Positions 13,436-24,974 of a stretch of 64,000 bases of DNA are shown one piece after another. Source of the stretch: Hyaloscypha bicolor E. Taxonomy: Eukaryota > Ascomycota > Leotiomycetes > Helotiales > Hyaloscyphaceae. Under the pieces are notes generated by a model. That model was not told the DNA's origin. It saw only the letters and a list, made by a program, of their open reading frames with translations, and searched no databases. Each line of letters opens with the position of its first letter. Within the stretch, counting starts at the first letter, position 1. A program made the position numbers and the translations under genes. The stretch spans positions 2,105,542 through 2,169,541 of the forward strand of contig NW_020194519.1 in assembly GCF_002865645.1 (NCBI RefSeq), given 5' to 3'.

Positions 13436-13935
13436 ATAATTCTTAAGATTAGGGAAAATAAACTAATTATATTTATAGCCTTAATTTCCTATAATTTCTT
13501 CTGCCTTAATATTAATCTACTAATACTTAAAGAACGGATCTAATAGCCCGGTTATAATTAGAAGATATATAAGCTATTTTAGTAATAATAAATATATTTA
13601 ATATATTTTAAAGAAGCTTTCTAATTACCTAAACCGGAATAATAAGTTTCTTAGTATTATACTCTAACTATATTTATAATAAAGAAAGTATATATAATTT
13701 AATATAAATATCTTAGATATCTCAGAGAAGATAATATTAATAAGCTTAAAAATATGATTTAAGATATTAATTTATAAGTATCTCTATTATTCTATATATA
13801 TAAAGCCTATCTTAAAAGTCAAATAATAAAAGCTTCTTATAAAAGACATATTATTTCCGGATATTACCCGAATAAACTTATTTATATAAATATAATTAGT
13901 TTATTATATATAGTATATAATAGTTTAAAGTACTT
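13436..13935 (+). pseudogene. Copia relic B, pre-integrase and integrase start
   Basis: The plus-strand frame ends in a stretch resembling the copia integrase zinc/core start: KPILKVK, then YKRHIISGYYPNKLIYINII and YIVYNSLKYF (about 13800-13935; compare the family pattern GKQ...PLELIH.D..GP...G.KY). The Pogo element at 13938 is inserted right after this motif, and the integrase resumes at 16966. Stop codons are RIP-type. Confidence 0.65.
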
Positions 13936-13937
13936 TA
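13936..13937. repeat. TA target duplication, left (Pogo element 1)
   Basis: TA immediately outside the left inverted repeat, matched by TA at 16964-16965. Confidence 0.75.
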
Positions 13938-14022
13938 CTCGCAGGCATTTCCGCACCTAGTTCGGGCTAGCTCGCTAAGCTCGCTGGTTGCAGCAAGTCC
14001 GATATTGCAGCAACTCCGACAT
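13938..14022 (+). repeat. Left terminal inverted repeat of Pogo element 1
   Basis: Starts CTCGCAGGC and ends ACTCCGACAT. It pairs with 16879-16963. It contains two internal copies of a GCAGCAA(C/G)TCCGA motif, likely transposase contact sites by analogy. Confidence 0.88.
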
Positions 14023-14287
14023 CGATTTTTAGTCGTTTTTATTATATTAAAAAATAATCACATATCCGATTAAAATAATTTTTTTATATAATTATAGCCC
14101 TTACTTAGGCTAGTAATTGCCTAATAGAGTATTTTTTGATTAAAGCGTATCCGGTTATGGTAATAATTAATTAAGTAAATTATCGGAGCTTACCGAGCGG
14201 CCTCGGCATAACCTTACGCGTAAAAATCGCGTCCAATTTACTCCTCAATACCACTCTGTTCCTATCCAAATCATCGAATACGCCACC

Positions 14288-16615
14288 ATGCCTAAAGCTA
14301 TACGCCGCATAGTAAGAGAGAAGAACGAGGAAGTGGTTTAGAGGCTCAAAAAACTCCTATGGTATAAGACGGTTTAGTATATGGCACAGGAGGAGCGGAT
14401 AAAGGAGGCCATATGTGCTTGGAAGGACCCTGCGGAAACCGAAATTACGAACCTACGAACCTCTGCCTCCATATTTAATATGCCTTACTCGACATGTTTC
14501 GATTAATATAAGGGGTCCAAGCCTCTTTCGGAGAATGGAGGGCATAATACGCGGTTAAATGAGGCCCAGGAAGCAAGCTTAATATGGTATATGGATACAT
14601 GTATCGAGAGGAATTACCCTTTGCGATATGATATGGTTACTGCGGTAGCTATGTTAATTTTGAAGGCTACGGGTCAAATACTCTCTCCTGCGGACCGAAT
14701 TAGAGATATATGGGCCCTTTATTGGGTAGAAAAACAGAGGAAATTAGGCCGGTACCATGCAGTTTGTACTAAGCCTATGGACTATAAAAGAAAGGACGCT
14801 CTTACCCCCGAAATTGTTACGAAGTACTTTAATAATCTGAAGGCCGTAAAGGAGAAGTATGATATTTACGAGGGTGATTAATATAATGTGGACGAGATTG
14901 GATTCCGGGTAGGGTGTATGCGAAGCACTATTGTAATTACTTATAAGAATGTGAAGCATGTAAGTAAAAAACCACCCTATTAAAAATGCCCTTAAAAATA
15001 TAACTATATTAACTAAGTTTAGGTATTTATAAAGGATCCTGTACGAAGAGAGCTAGTTATAGCTATAGAGTGTATATCCACCAGTTTCTGGGAGCTTGAT
15101 CCATTCATTATTATGCCAGATAGCATATTTATATAGAAGTATTTTAATAATAATCTAGCCCCAAATATCAAAATCGCAATCTCTGAAAATAGATATACGG
15201 ACGACGAGCTAGCCTATAAGTGGCTATGGCATTTCCACTACTAGACTAAGTCACGAGTCAAGGGCAGATATCGTCTTCTAATATTTAATGGACACGGAAG
15301 CCATATGACGTACGAATTTATCCAAGCTATAGAGTCTTTGGATATTATCTGTTTCTGTCTAATTACACACTCTATATACCTGTATTAACTATTAGATATC
15401 ACGTGTTTCCAGCAGGAGAAGCACTGGCATTCAAGAGTAATTAAAGACGAGGTTCGTGAGGGTAGAAATAACTTTACGAAAATGACTTTCCTGCAGTGCT
15501 ATGAGCAAATCAGAGCTCTAGCTTTTACTAAAAAGAACATACGTTCGGCTTTCGCAAAAACTGGTATTTACTCATTTAACCCCGACGTGGTTCTAAAGGC
15601 TCTTGAGAAGCAAACAGCTAAGAAACTAGGTAATGAGAGCACCGGAGGACGTATTTATAATTATAGCAAGACTGATCCATTGCTTGGAATTCGTGTACCT
15701 TTATCTAATAAACCATAATTCCGAGTAAAGCCTAGGGGATTAACAATGTGGGAGTAATAGCCCGAATCACATAATGCCCCTAAACCCCTAAGCGAGCTTG
15801 ATGAGGACGATGAAGACGATTTGGAGCTTCTATTACTTCCTAGGGCTTTGGAAATCGAAAACGAGATTAGAAATACTATAGATAATCTGGTAGAACCCTT
15901 TTCTGAAGCTAGGCTTACTGATTATGGCGAGGAGAACTCAGGAATTCGCGGACTAGACGATCGGTAGTATATCAGAACCCCCTTTTTCCAGACATCCTAT
16001 AAAGCAAAGAGTATATATGAGTACGCCACCTTTTTGGAAAAGTACGAAGATGAGATGTCCTCGCCTTCTAGGCGATTATCTAATTATAAGTTCAGGAAAG
16101 GAGCCCAGATTGAGGCTAATTTAGGTGTAATTGCACGCGAGAACCTTGCTAAGAAGGATAAAGAGAGTATGTGGGCTAAGCCTTCTCCTTTTATAGACGA
16201 AGAGAACCTTTAAAAGCATGTGAAGCCACTAGGGGGGGGTCGAGTTATCTTATCTGGGGATGGTTTACGTTAAATTAAGGCTCGTAAGAAGCAGGAGGAG
16301 GAGGATGCTTTGACTAAAGCTCGGAAGGAGCTTGAGAGAGCTAAACGCCGCTATTAAGCTGAACTTGATAGGGTTGAAAAAGAGAGGAAAAGGGAAGAGG
16401 ATATTGCTCGCAAGGAGCAGGAGAAGCTTGAAAAGGCCATAAGAAGAGAACAAGAGAGAGCTAAAAGGGATGAGAGAAAGAGAATAGAAGAAGAAGCAAA
16501 GGAGGCTAGAAGACAGGAGTTACTCGCTCAGGGAAAGAAGCCTAGGGGGAGAAAGCGTAAGATTGATACTATTAATACCCAAAGTACGGAAACTAGTACG
16601 CAGGCTAGTATGTAA
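14288..16615 (+). pseudogene. Pogo/Fot1 transposase relic (element 1)
   Basis: Starts at the ATG at 14288 (MPKAIRRIVREKNEEV, in a CCACC context). The DDE core has YNVDEIGF (first Asp, about 14882-14905), IFNGHGSHMT near 15286 where the second catalytic Asp (GAT) is now Asn (AAT), and LLDITCF (third Asp, about 15390). FAKTGIYSFNPDVVL (15553-15597) is the signature after the Fot1/Pogo core. A long charged, coiled-coil C-terminus (about 16270-16550, rich in EE/RK) ends at a TAA near 16613. A probable 63-base intron lies at 14960-15022. About ten in-frame TAG/TAA codons at Gln/Trp positions make it non-functional. Two open pieces remain, 14591-14881 and 15482-15718. Confidence 0.88.
14960..15022 (+). 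other. Probable intron in Pogo transposase 1
   Basis: GTAAGT donor at 14960, TTAACTAAG branch-like site, and TTTAG acceptor ending at 15022. Removing these 63 bases joins VKH to VFIKDPVRREL and keeps the frame open into the DDE core. Confidence 0.65.
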
Positions 16616-16878
16616 TATTAATGGGAGGCTAAAGGAACTAATACTATACGAAATAAAGAGTGATTCCTGTACTTGACTCTTAATATATAGCAAAAGTGAA
16701 TATAATATAATAATTTTAGCCTAAAAATTAATACTTATCTCCGTATTGCAAAGGCTAAAACAGGTTATATAATGCCTATATTATATTATTTTGACGGGAT
16801 AATTAAGCTCTATAATAATATAAATTTTTTATTGTGATATCTCATGTGGTTGTATTAATATTTAATTAATTATATAAA

Positions 16879-16963
16879 ATGTCGGAGTTGGTGGTATGTC
16901 GGAGTTGCTGCAACCGACGAGCGTAGCGAGGCGGCCCAAACAGGGTGAGGATTAGCCGACGAG
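16879..16963 (-). repeat. Right terminal inverted repeat of Pogo element 1
   Basis: Reverse complement of 13938-14022 with scattered differences. It ends ...GCCGACGAG followed by the TA duplication at 16964. Confidence 0.88.
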
Positions 16964-16965
16964 TA

Positions 16966-17478
16966 TTTATTTCTATTATAATAAAACTAAAGAAGTCAAG
17001 TATTATATTATAAAGTTTCGATTAGAAATACTAGTAAAATTCAAGCTTTTCTAAGCCTTATATTAAGGAAGAATTATATAGTTATAAATAGATAATAGTA
17101 AAGAATATATCTTATAAGTATTTTAATTTTATTTTATTAAGACTAGGATATTCTTTAAACTATTAGTATTATATAATCCTGAGATAAATAAAGCTATAAA
17201 AAGAATTAAATAAATACTTTAAATAATTATTAAAACTCTTATAAAGAACTCTAAATTTAATAATAAGTAATAGCCTAAACTATTTTGAACTATAGTTTAT
17301 CTTTATATAAGACGGCCTTATAATATACTTAAGTCTATATTATTTAAAGTAAAGAATCTTAATTAATTAATTAATTTAGTTATAGAATATATAGCCTCCT
17401 AAAGTGGCTATAAAGCGTTCTGACCGAGTTATTTAATATTCCGTATAGTTACTAGTTATGCTATATACTTTACTTTAA
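16966..17478 (+). pseudogene. Copia relic B, integrase continuation
   Basis: Continuation of the integrase interrupted at 13937. The plus-strand frame contains VKNIL-VF (compare the copia DNG.EY motif), then LYNPEINKAIKRIK at about 17172-17215, a good match to the copia YxPxQNGxAER signature with RIP changes, and YNILKSILFK (about 17313-17345; compare NR.PT..L). The segment ends where LINE copy 3 begins. The reverse transcriptase and RNase H are not found on the far side of that LINE. Confidence 0.7.
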
Positions 17479-17689
17479 TTTTTTTTTTTTCCTTTTAATA
17501 TATTTTATTAGTTTAGAACTATGTAGTATGGCTAGCTAGCTAGCATGTGTCTTAGTAGCTAATATATAGGCCCAAAATCTAATATAGGTATAATAAATAG
17601 TTAGGGATATATTCCTAGAATAAAAACTTAAGGAAATAAAGAAAATGAGTATAAATTGCAAATTCTCTCCTATTTCCTATTCCTCTTTT

Positions 17690-17800
17690 CTCCTATTCCC
17701 CTTCTCTTATTTCCTCTTCTATTTCCTCTCCTATTTCCTCCCCTATTTCCTCTCCTATTTCTTCTCCTATTTCCTCCCCTATTTCCACTTCCTCTACTTC
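17690..17800 (-). repeat. 12-base purine minisatellite in LINE 3' UTR (copy 3)
   Basis: On the plus strand TATTTCCTC(C/T)(C/T)C units repeat about nine times. It is the complement of the GGGGAGGAAATA array in copies 2 and 4. Confidence 0.85.
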
Positions 17801-17829
17801 TATACTTTGCTTAATATACCATTTTCTTA

Positions 17830-20800
17830 TATATATACTAGTTTCTTTTAAGAATACTAGTATATTTGATATCCCAATTTCCGTATATAATAGTAACCGT
17901 AGGTTAAAAGCACTAGCTTCCAGGCTCCCTTTAAATAGACTAAATAGTCTAAAACGTTCCTCCCTATATAGTATATAATATAGAAGGAGGTGCTTTATAT
18001 TCTCAGTTTTACTATATTTGCATTTATTATTAGATGCTATTTTTAGCTTATATAAATAGGACTTTAAATATCCGTGGCCTAGCTTTAGCTAGAAGAATAT
18101 ACTAGCTATAGGCCTAAGTATTCCTATAGGTAGGTTTATTTTTCTGGATACTTTCTACGGATATATATTACTATATAATTCTAGCTGGGTTTTCGGTTTA
18201 GTATAAGATTCTAAAAGTAGTTTGTACTCTAGTTTCTTAACTTTATTAATTTTAATCCCTAGGAAAGTAAAGGAGGTTTTTACTAATTCAGGTTCTAATA
18301 TAGGAGAAGTGGTATTTAGCTTAGCTAGTACATCTGCTTCTTTATTCCCTATTATGTTCATATGCCCTGGAACCCAGATTAGTTCTATATTAGCTCCTTT
18401 AGCTTTAAGGGCCTTAGTAGCTAATATAGCTCTAATCTATTGACTTTGACCGGGCTTATTAGAAGGAGTTTTTAGTCTTAGTAAACTAGCTTGGTTATCT
18501 ATATAGATATTAAAAAGCTCTCCTCTCTTTGCTTTACTACTAGTGTATTTAATAGCCCTAGTAATGCCTTCTAGTTCTCTGTTATAGACTATAGTACTAG
18601 CTCCTATATTCTGGCTTTCTCTATATTTAGCTATAACCGGAATATAAGGAGTTTCGTAACTATAAACCATGAGCCCTAGGCCTACTCCAATTTCTTTTTT
18701 AGTTTGAGATCTATCTATATATATAGATAGTATAGAGCTACTATTATATAAAGTCTTTAGGTAGAAATTATATAATATAGTAGTCTCTTTCTTTAGCTCT
18801 TTTAATATAGTAATTTTATAAGGTACTTCTCTATTTCAGGAAGCAAAATAGAAGTGTCTTATAGTCTCTAGATCTCTAGAATCTACTAGATTACTAATAG
18901 AATCTATTATAGTTTCTATTTGAGACTTTTTAGCCAAGCGATCTTGCTTTAGATTAGTATTTAGACTATAAATAGAGTCTATATTAGATTCTATTACTTC
19001 TAAATCTCTAGATCTTTGGAAGGACTTTTCGAACTCTAGTCTAATAGGATATTTTAGACTTAGTTTAAGGATACGGAAGGCATATTAATATTAACTATGG
19101 TTTAGCCTTATAATAGGTGGAACTAAAGCTAATTTGACCTCTATAGGAATAATAGAAGCAGTTTTGAATACTTCTAGGGTTTTCCTTAGGGCTAGGTTTT
19201 GAATCGCCTATAAAGGCCGAATTTGAGCTTTGTTTTCAGTCTTCTACTATAGTATAGAACCATAGTCTATTATACTAGTAATACAGGCTAAATATAGCTA
19301 TCTAGTTATAAAAGGAGATAAGCCACATAATATATTTATAAGTCTTTATATCCTATAAAAGGCTTATTTTGCTTTAGATACCCTATAGGCTATATGTTCC
19401 TTAAATCTGAGATTTTCATTAAAATAGATCCCTAGCCATTTAACTACTTTACTAGGGGAAACTAGTTCCCTATTAGGTAGTTTTAGACTAGGCTTATTTT
19501 TGGAATTATTAAAATAAATAAGCTCTATTTTATTTATATTAAAGCTAATAGTATTCTTTTTCCCTAAGTTAACTATATTCTTTACTTCCTATTCTAGGGT
19601 CTTTATATTCTTTTTAAGACTTTTAGAAGCGGTAGTAAGGGATATATTATCTAAATAGGATCTGAATTTAATATTTGCCGACTTAAATAAGTCTCGGATA
19701 TAGATAAGAAATAATATAGAAGATATAGGACTACCTTATAGAATACTAGTAAGTATAGACCTAAATGCTTCTATACTATTATTAAAAGCTAGTCGTAATA
19801 CTTGGTTATCTAGAAATAATAATACTTAGAGAATAAGGCTAGTAGGTAGTAGTAAACTAATTATAATCTATAATAGCCTATTTTTGGATACATAATCGAA
19901 AGCGCCTTTAATATCTAGGAAGAGAGTACTAGTTTTTAGCTTATAGGACTTATTTAATTCTATTTCATTTTATAATAGTAAAGCAGTATTAATAGCTAAC
20001 TTGTAAAGCCTATTTCCCATTTGGGAGTAGTATAGTAGGTTACTAGTCTTGGCTAAATAGCTAAGTCGCCTAGCTAGTATTCTCTCAGAAATCTTCCCTA
20101 AGTAATTAAGTAGGGAAATAACTTAATATGCTTTAGGTAGGGAATAGTTTAGTTTCCCTGATTTCTTTAGAATAAAGCTAGTAGCTTATTTCTAGACTTT
20201 AGGGTAGTATCCCTTATTAATAAATAAGAAGTATAGCCTATAAAAAATATCTAGAGAAGCTCTATAAGTATAGACTATAATCTCTTGAGTAACTAAATCT
20301 GGTCCAGGGGTTTTCCCTTTTATCTTAGAGATATAGGCTTGTTCTAGTTCTATTTTAGATAAAATAGGCTAGTCTCACTTTGAGCTAGGCCTGTAGTCTA
20401 TTAGACTAATAGGTGCTATAATAGGAGGGGGTAGGAAAAGTATAGTTCTAAAGATATTATACTTCTTTTGGAAAGTCGATTTTAGCTTATTTGAACTATT
20501 ATCTAAGATACTAGGAATAGGTTAATATATAATATCTTTAGTATATTTCATAGCTTTAAAAATTGACTAGAAGTCTTTATTCTCTAAGAACTTATTCTAG
20601 TATACTAGCTTAGTACTCTTAATAGTATTAAAATAGGCGTTTTTTGCATTTTGGAGTTCTTATTTATAGAGAGTATATCCTAAAGCTTTAGACTTACGGC
20701 TATAGTATAATATTAATTTATGTAAGGTCTTTAAGTCCTTATTTTACCAGGGTTTAGAATATAGACTAGTAGTAGATTTTGAAATACTATTACTAGCTGC

Positions 20801-21640
20801 TTCTATTATTCTATTAGTAAAGTCTTTTACTAATAGGTCTAGTTTATGATTTCCAGGTATACTAGTAAGTAAAAAGAGCATATTCTTAAGGCTATTAATA
20901 AGGTAGCTTATAAATTTAGCCCAGTCCGCTTTCTTAGTATTAAATCTAACTGGATTAGAACTAGAGCTATAAGTCGACTTACTAATAGTAAATAGAACCC
21001 CAAAGTAATTAGAACCTAAGTCTAGTAATATTTACTAGTCTTTAATCTTAGTTACTATTTTACTAGTAGTAAAACTTAAGTCTAATACGGAAAGAATAGA
21101 TATATTAGGTCTATAGAAGGTATCTTCCCCTGGTTTATTTAATAGCCTTAGAGAATGGTTCTCTATATAGCTAATTAAATAAACTATATAACTGCTTTGA
21201 GGTTTAAGGGAATTCTACTAAGGATAATATATATTAAAATCACCTAGTAATAGAGAGCTATTATAGAGAGTAGTAGGTAAAATACTCTCTCTTAATATAG
21301 TTAATATACTATTAGGGTCTTCTGGGTAAATTATATTATAGAAATTAATTAGCTGCATTTTTAGTATACCTAGACTTAAGTCTATAATTAAGTAATTAGG
21401 ATTACTTAGTAAGTTTGAGGCTAGACTAGCTTGCAGTTTGCAAGCTATATAAAATAGGATTCTAGGCCTCAGGGTACTATAATTCGGGAGTATTTGGAAA
21501 TAGCTAGAGTATATAATAGGACGATATTTCCGATTATTACTATCCCTTACTATTACTTATAGTTCCTGGATTACTAGGACTTTAATATCCAGTTCTATAG
21601 CTGTTTGCAAAACGTTTTTAGTAGTAGAGCTATTATGATT
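17830..21640 (-). pseudogene. LINE copy 3 ORF2 relic (EN, RT, RNase H)
   Basis: Minus-strand ORF2 with endonuclease (about 21640-20750), reverse transcriptase (about 20400-19450, catalytic YLDN near 19650) and RNase H (about 18720-18290; open piece 18670-18437 with YIDNQA), then a piece at 18361-18155 (NKEADVLAKL). Every domain is broken by TAG/TAA codons at Gln/Trp positions. It corresponds to ORF2 of copies 1, 2 and 4. Confidence 0.85.
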
Positions 21641-21659
21641 TATATTAACTTATAGTACT

Positions 21660-23303
21660 TTAATATAGCTACTTATTAATAGTAATAGTAGGAATTATAG
21701 TAGTAGTAGCTTTTTTAATTACTAAGTAAACCTTATATAGCTTAGAACTAGCTGAGTAAGTAGTACTTAAATAATTAGAGTATTTAGTAGTTATATAGGG
21801 GTATTTTTTGCCTTTCTTCTTATAGATAAAGCAAAAATGGTTCTTAGTCACGTGACCCTTACTATATAGTAAGTACTTAGGTTCCTTTTTGCAAATAGAA
21901 TCTAAGTGCCCGTATCCTATATACCTAGTATACTATATAGTACTAGAAATAGTATGGTATTTTACTACTTTAGTAGAGATCCCGGCTATAAGAAGTCTAT
22001 TTTTAATAGCTCTATTAGCTTGAATCTCGGTAGGAAATGCCACTATTACTAAACCGGCTTACTAGAGGCCTGAGTCTCTTTTCTCCTTAGAAGTAGCCTA
22101 ATAGGGCTAGCTAATAGGCTCTAGTCCCTTATTAAAGGTCTTAATTTCTTCTAGAACTAAGTCTATTCCTTTGGGTATATCGAATTTATGAATAAGTAAA
22201 TTATAGATAATAACTTTATACTAAGGTTCTTCTTTTTATATACTTGTAACTAAGGGAAGTACCTTTTTTATAATAGCTTGATTTTGAACCAGAAAGTCAG
22301 AGTTAAATTCGGGAGTAGTATTAACTATAATATTACTCTTTAAAGAAAGAGAAACTATAGAGATTACTAGTTCCTTGATTCCCTTAGAGCAGAAAGTAGT
22401 ATTAAGCGAATTGCGAGTTAAAATAGTAGAGAATAAGCTAGCCTGTTCTATATAAGCTAGTAGGAAGGTATATTTCCTAGAGAGGACTATAGATCTGGTA
22501 TTACGAGTACTAGAACTACTAGTATTATGTATACTGGGTAGTTTATTAGTACCATGAGTATTACTGCTACTAGTAAGTATACTAGGGCCTTTTCCTCCCT
22601 GATTTTTAGACTTAGTATATAATACTAAAGTCCAGTCCTTTTCCGAGTATAATTCCGAGTATATTTATGGTTCTTAAATAGCGATTTTAGCCCAAGTAGG
22701 CTTTTCGGAGGTAGTTTTAGCTTGAATAGCTAGCTTGGCTTGAGTTCTTAACTAAATTTCGATCCGTTTAGTAGTATTTTCGAGGTTTGCTACCTGTAAA
22801 GCTAGTAAAGTACTAGTATAGTAGATACGGCCGAATTCTGTATATTCCCTAAAGATTTCTACTAAATCTAGTAGTCGAGATTACTAATTATATAACGGGG
22901 TAATAGTAATGGCTTTAACTATTAAGTCCCGGGCTTAACGAATCAGTAATTTAGCTTTATTTGAAGCTTGATTTTGGTATTAGTAATGGTTTCCGTGGTT
23001 TTAGTATTCCTTATTAATATTACTATTAATATCGCTTATACTAGGGCCATACTTTAGCCTGTTCTAGAAGCGGCTTAGTCGAGCCGTACTAGCTAAATTA
23101 GGCTGAGGAAAAGGGGCTGCGAGTTTGTCTGAAGAGATGGGATTTGTAGCTAAATCGAATGCGAATTGAGCTCCCTGGCTAAACCGGGCTAGTAGGGAGC
23201 TAGTAGGTAGCTCTAGTTCCTTGCTAGGGCCCTCTGGAAGCTCTCTAAGCTCTTGAAAGTCGATGGGAGGGGGGCTGGAGCCCGGGGGGTCAGGAGGGGC
23301 CAT
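21660..23303 (-). pseudogene. LINE copy 3 ORF1 (Gag-like) relic
   Basis: Starts at the ATG at 23303 (MAPPDPPGSSPPPIDF). It has 79 open codons, nearly identical to copy 1 ORF1, then RIP stops. The C-terminal knuckle region includes the open piece 21851-21669 (MTKNHFCFIYKKKGKKYP), where Cys codons read as Tyr. Confidence 0.82.
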
Positions 23304-23433
23304 TTAGCCTGTTCTAGCTCTACTTATAGTAGGTTCTAGAGCCTGGGGCCAAAGGGCTAAGGTGTATTAAGTGAGTTCTGAAGGTGGGTGAAGTGTGGAT
23401 ATAAAAGTAAGGGGAGTAAAAAAAAACCGGAAA

Positions 23434-23609
23434 TGTAATTAATATAATAAGAATTACATATACTTTATTATAGGTACCTAATCTCCCGGATATAAGAGAC
23501 CGGGCCCTAGTAGAGAAATAAGGAAATATGATAATTCCTCTATAGTATAAACAAGCCCCTAACTCCTGTAGTAATAAATGAGAACCCTATTATATACTTC
23601 CCTTAATAG
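23434..23609. other. Short unassigned block, possible LTR fragment
   Basis: Starts TGTAATTAATATAATAAGAATTACA, a short imperfect inverted repeat, and carries a GC-richer core (CTCCCGGATATAAGAGACCGGGCCC). It looks like the edge of another LTR but has no second copy here. Confidence 0.3.
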
Positions 23610-24387
23610 TATTATATTTAAATAATTAAATAATTATTTATATATTACTTTCTTTAATAATATAAGTTATTATATATTAAATAAAAAATACTAAAACCTT
23701 TTTATATAGTATACTACTATATATAGTATTTTATATTTAAAACAAAATCTACTTTAATTAATAATTACTTTAATTATTAATTTTCAAAATTAAAGCAGTA
23801 ATTAAGAGATTTAAAAAGTCTTTAACTTAAGAATTATTATTCTATAAAGACTTAAATTTTTATATTAAATAGTTAACTAGTAACTATAAATTATAAAAAT
23901 TAAACTAGCCTTATTAGGCTATTTTATCTCTTATCTAAGAGAGCCCTCTTATAAATAGCTAAAATCTCTTAGTAAGTTCTTAGCTAATTAAGAACGTGAT
24001 TTCTTAGTAAGCTTTTAGCTAATTAAGAATATAACTTGGATTTGGAACTAAGGATTCGGTTTATAAGATCGGGGCATTTATTAAGCCATAATTACGATTT
24101 AATGAGATATTTATTTAGCTATCTTATAATTTGATTTCTAATAATTAGTGAATTTATAGGCCATACTTATTATAATTAATGGAGTTATAAATTATTCTCG
24201 TGGTTTGGTATAGCTAGATTTTATTATTTAAGTAGCTAGATTTCCCCTCTTAAAACCAGAAAATCAAGTACTCGAATAGTACTTCAAAATTACTTTATTC
24301 TTTGGTTTATAATCTAAAACCTTACTTTACTTTACTTTACTTTAGTCTTTAAGACTTTATCTCTTATTAATTCCGACTATTCCGATA
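23610..24387 (+). repeat. LTR-like repeat, copy 2 (about 778 bases)
   Basis: Second copy of the 10126-10887 repeat in the same orientation, ending CCGACTATTCCGATA. It abuts a LINE fragment on its right. An inverted copy of its last 75 bases lies at 24754-24828. Confidence 0.6.
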
Positions 24388-24753
24388 AGTATTACTAGAC
24401 TTAGGTTCTAATTACTTCGGGATACTATTTACTATTAGTAAGTCGACTTATAGTTCTAATCTAGTTAGATTTAATACTAAAAAAGCAAACTAGGCTAAAT
24501 TTATAAGCTATCTTACTAATAGCCTCGAGAATATATTCTTTTTACTAAATAGTATAAATTAAGAACTAGATCTATTAGCTAAAGACTTTATAAATAAAAT
24601 AGCAAAAGTAGCTAGTAATAGTATTCCAAAATCTATTACTAGTCTATATTTCAAACCCTAGTAAAATAAAGACTTAAAAACCTTATATAAATTAATATTA
24701 TACTATAGCCGTAAATATAAAGCTTTAGGATATACTTTCTATAAATAAGAATA
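24388..24753 (+). mobile_element. LINE fragment between inverted LTR ends
   Basis: About 365 bases matching the endonuclease/RT linker of LINE copy 4 (27243-27620). It is cut on both sides exactly at the ends of inverted LTR sequence. Confidence 0.8.
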
Positions 24754-24828
24754 TCGGAATAGTCGGAATTAATAGGAGGTAAAGTCTTAAAGACTAAAGT
24801 AAAATAAAGTAAAGTAAGGTTTTAGATT
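24754..24828 (-). repeat. Inverted copy of the LTR end
   Basis: Reverse complement of 24311-24385 (TCGGAATAGTCGG... to ...TTTTAGATT) with a few differences. It looks like the end of a second LTR element in opposite orientation, truncated where LINE copy 4 begins. Confidence 0.8.
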
Positions 24829-24974
24829 CAAGTTAATATAGCATTTTTTCCGGTTTTTTTATTTCCTTTACTTTTATACCCATACTTTACCCACCTTCAG
24901 AACTCACTCAATACACCTCAGCCCTTTAGCCCCAGGCTCTAGAACCTACTATAAGTAGAGCTAGAACAGGCTAA

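Larger units (their letters stand above)
13938..16963 (+). mobile_element. Pogo/Fot1-type DNA transposon 1 (3026 bases, dead)
   Basis: Complete Tc1/mariner-superfamily element bounded by 85-base imperfect terminal inverted repeats (13938-14022 and 16879-16963) and TA duplications. It carries one transposase gene relic. Its GC content is visibly higher than the surrounding copia relic, so it arrived later or has been hit less by RIP. It is inserted inside a copia integrase reading frame. Confidence 0.92.
17479..23433 (-). mobile_element. Tad1-like LINE, copy 3 (full length, about 5.95 kb)
   Basis: The most complete copy of the family, on the minus strand. The 5' end is the CCGG/A-run at 23420-23433 and the 3' end is the poly-T (poly-A of the element) at 17479-17490. 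The order is ORF1, endonuclease, reverse transcriptase, RNase H, zinc tail, minisatellite, poly-A. It aligns with copy 1 almost base for base over 1-4350. Target duplications could not be settled because the flanks are A/T-only. Confidence 0.9.

Noticed and set aside
17645..17851. 68-codon plus-strand ORF rich in Phe/Tyr/Leu
   Set aside because: It is a read-through of the LINE 3' minisatellite (CTCCTATTTCC units), antisense to the element.
17479..23433. Target-site duplication for LINE copy 3
   Set aside because: Only a short ATTAA match could be proposed in A/T-rich flanks; not distinguishable from chance.
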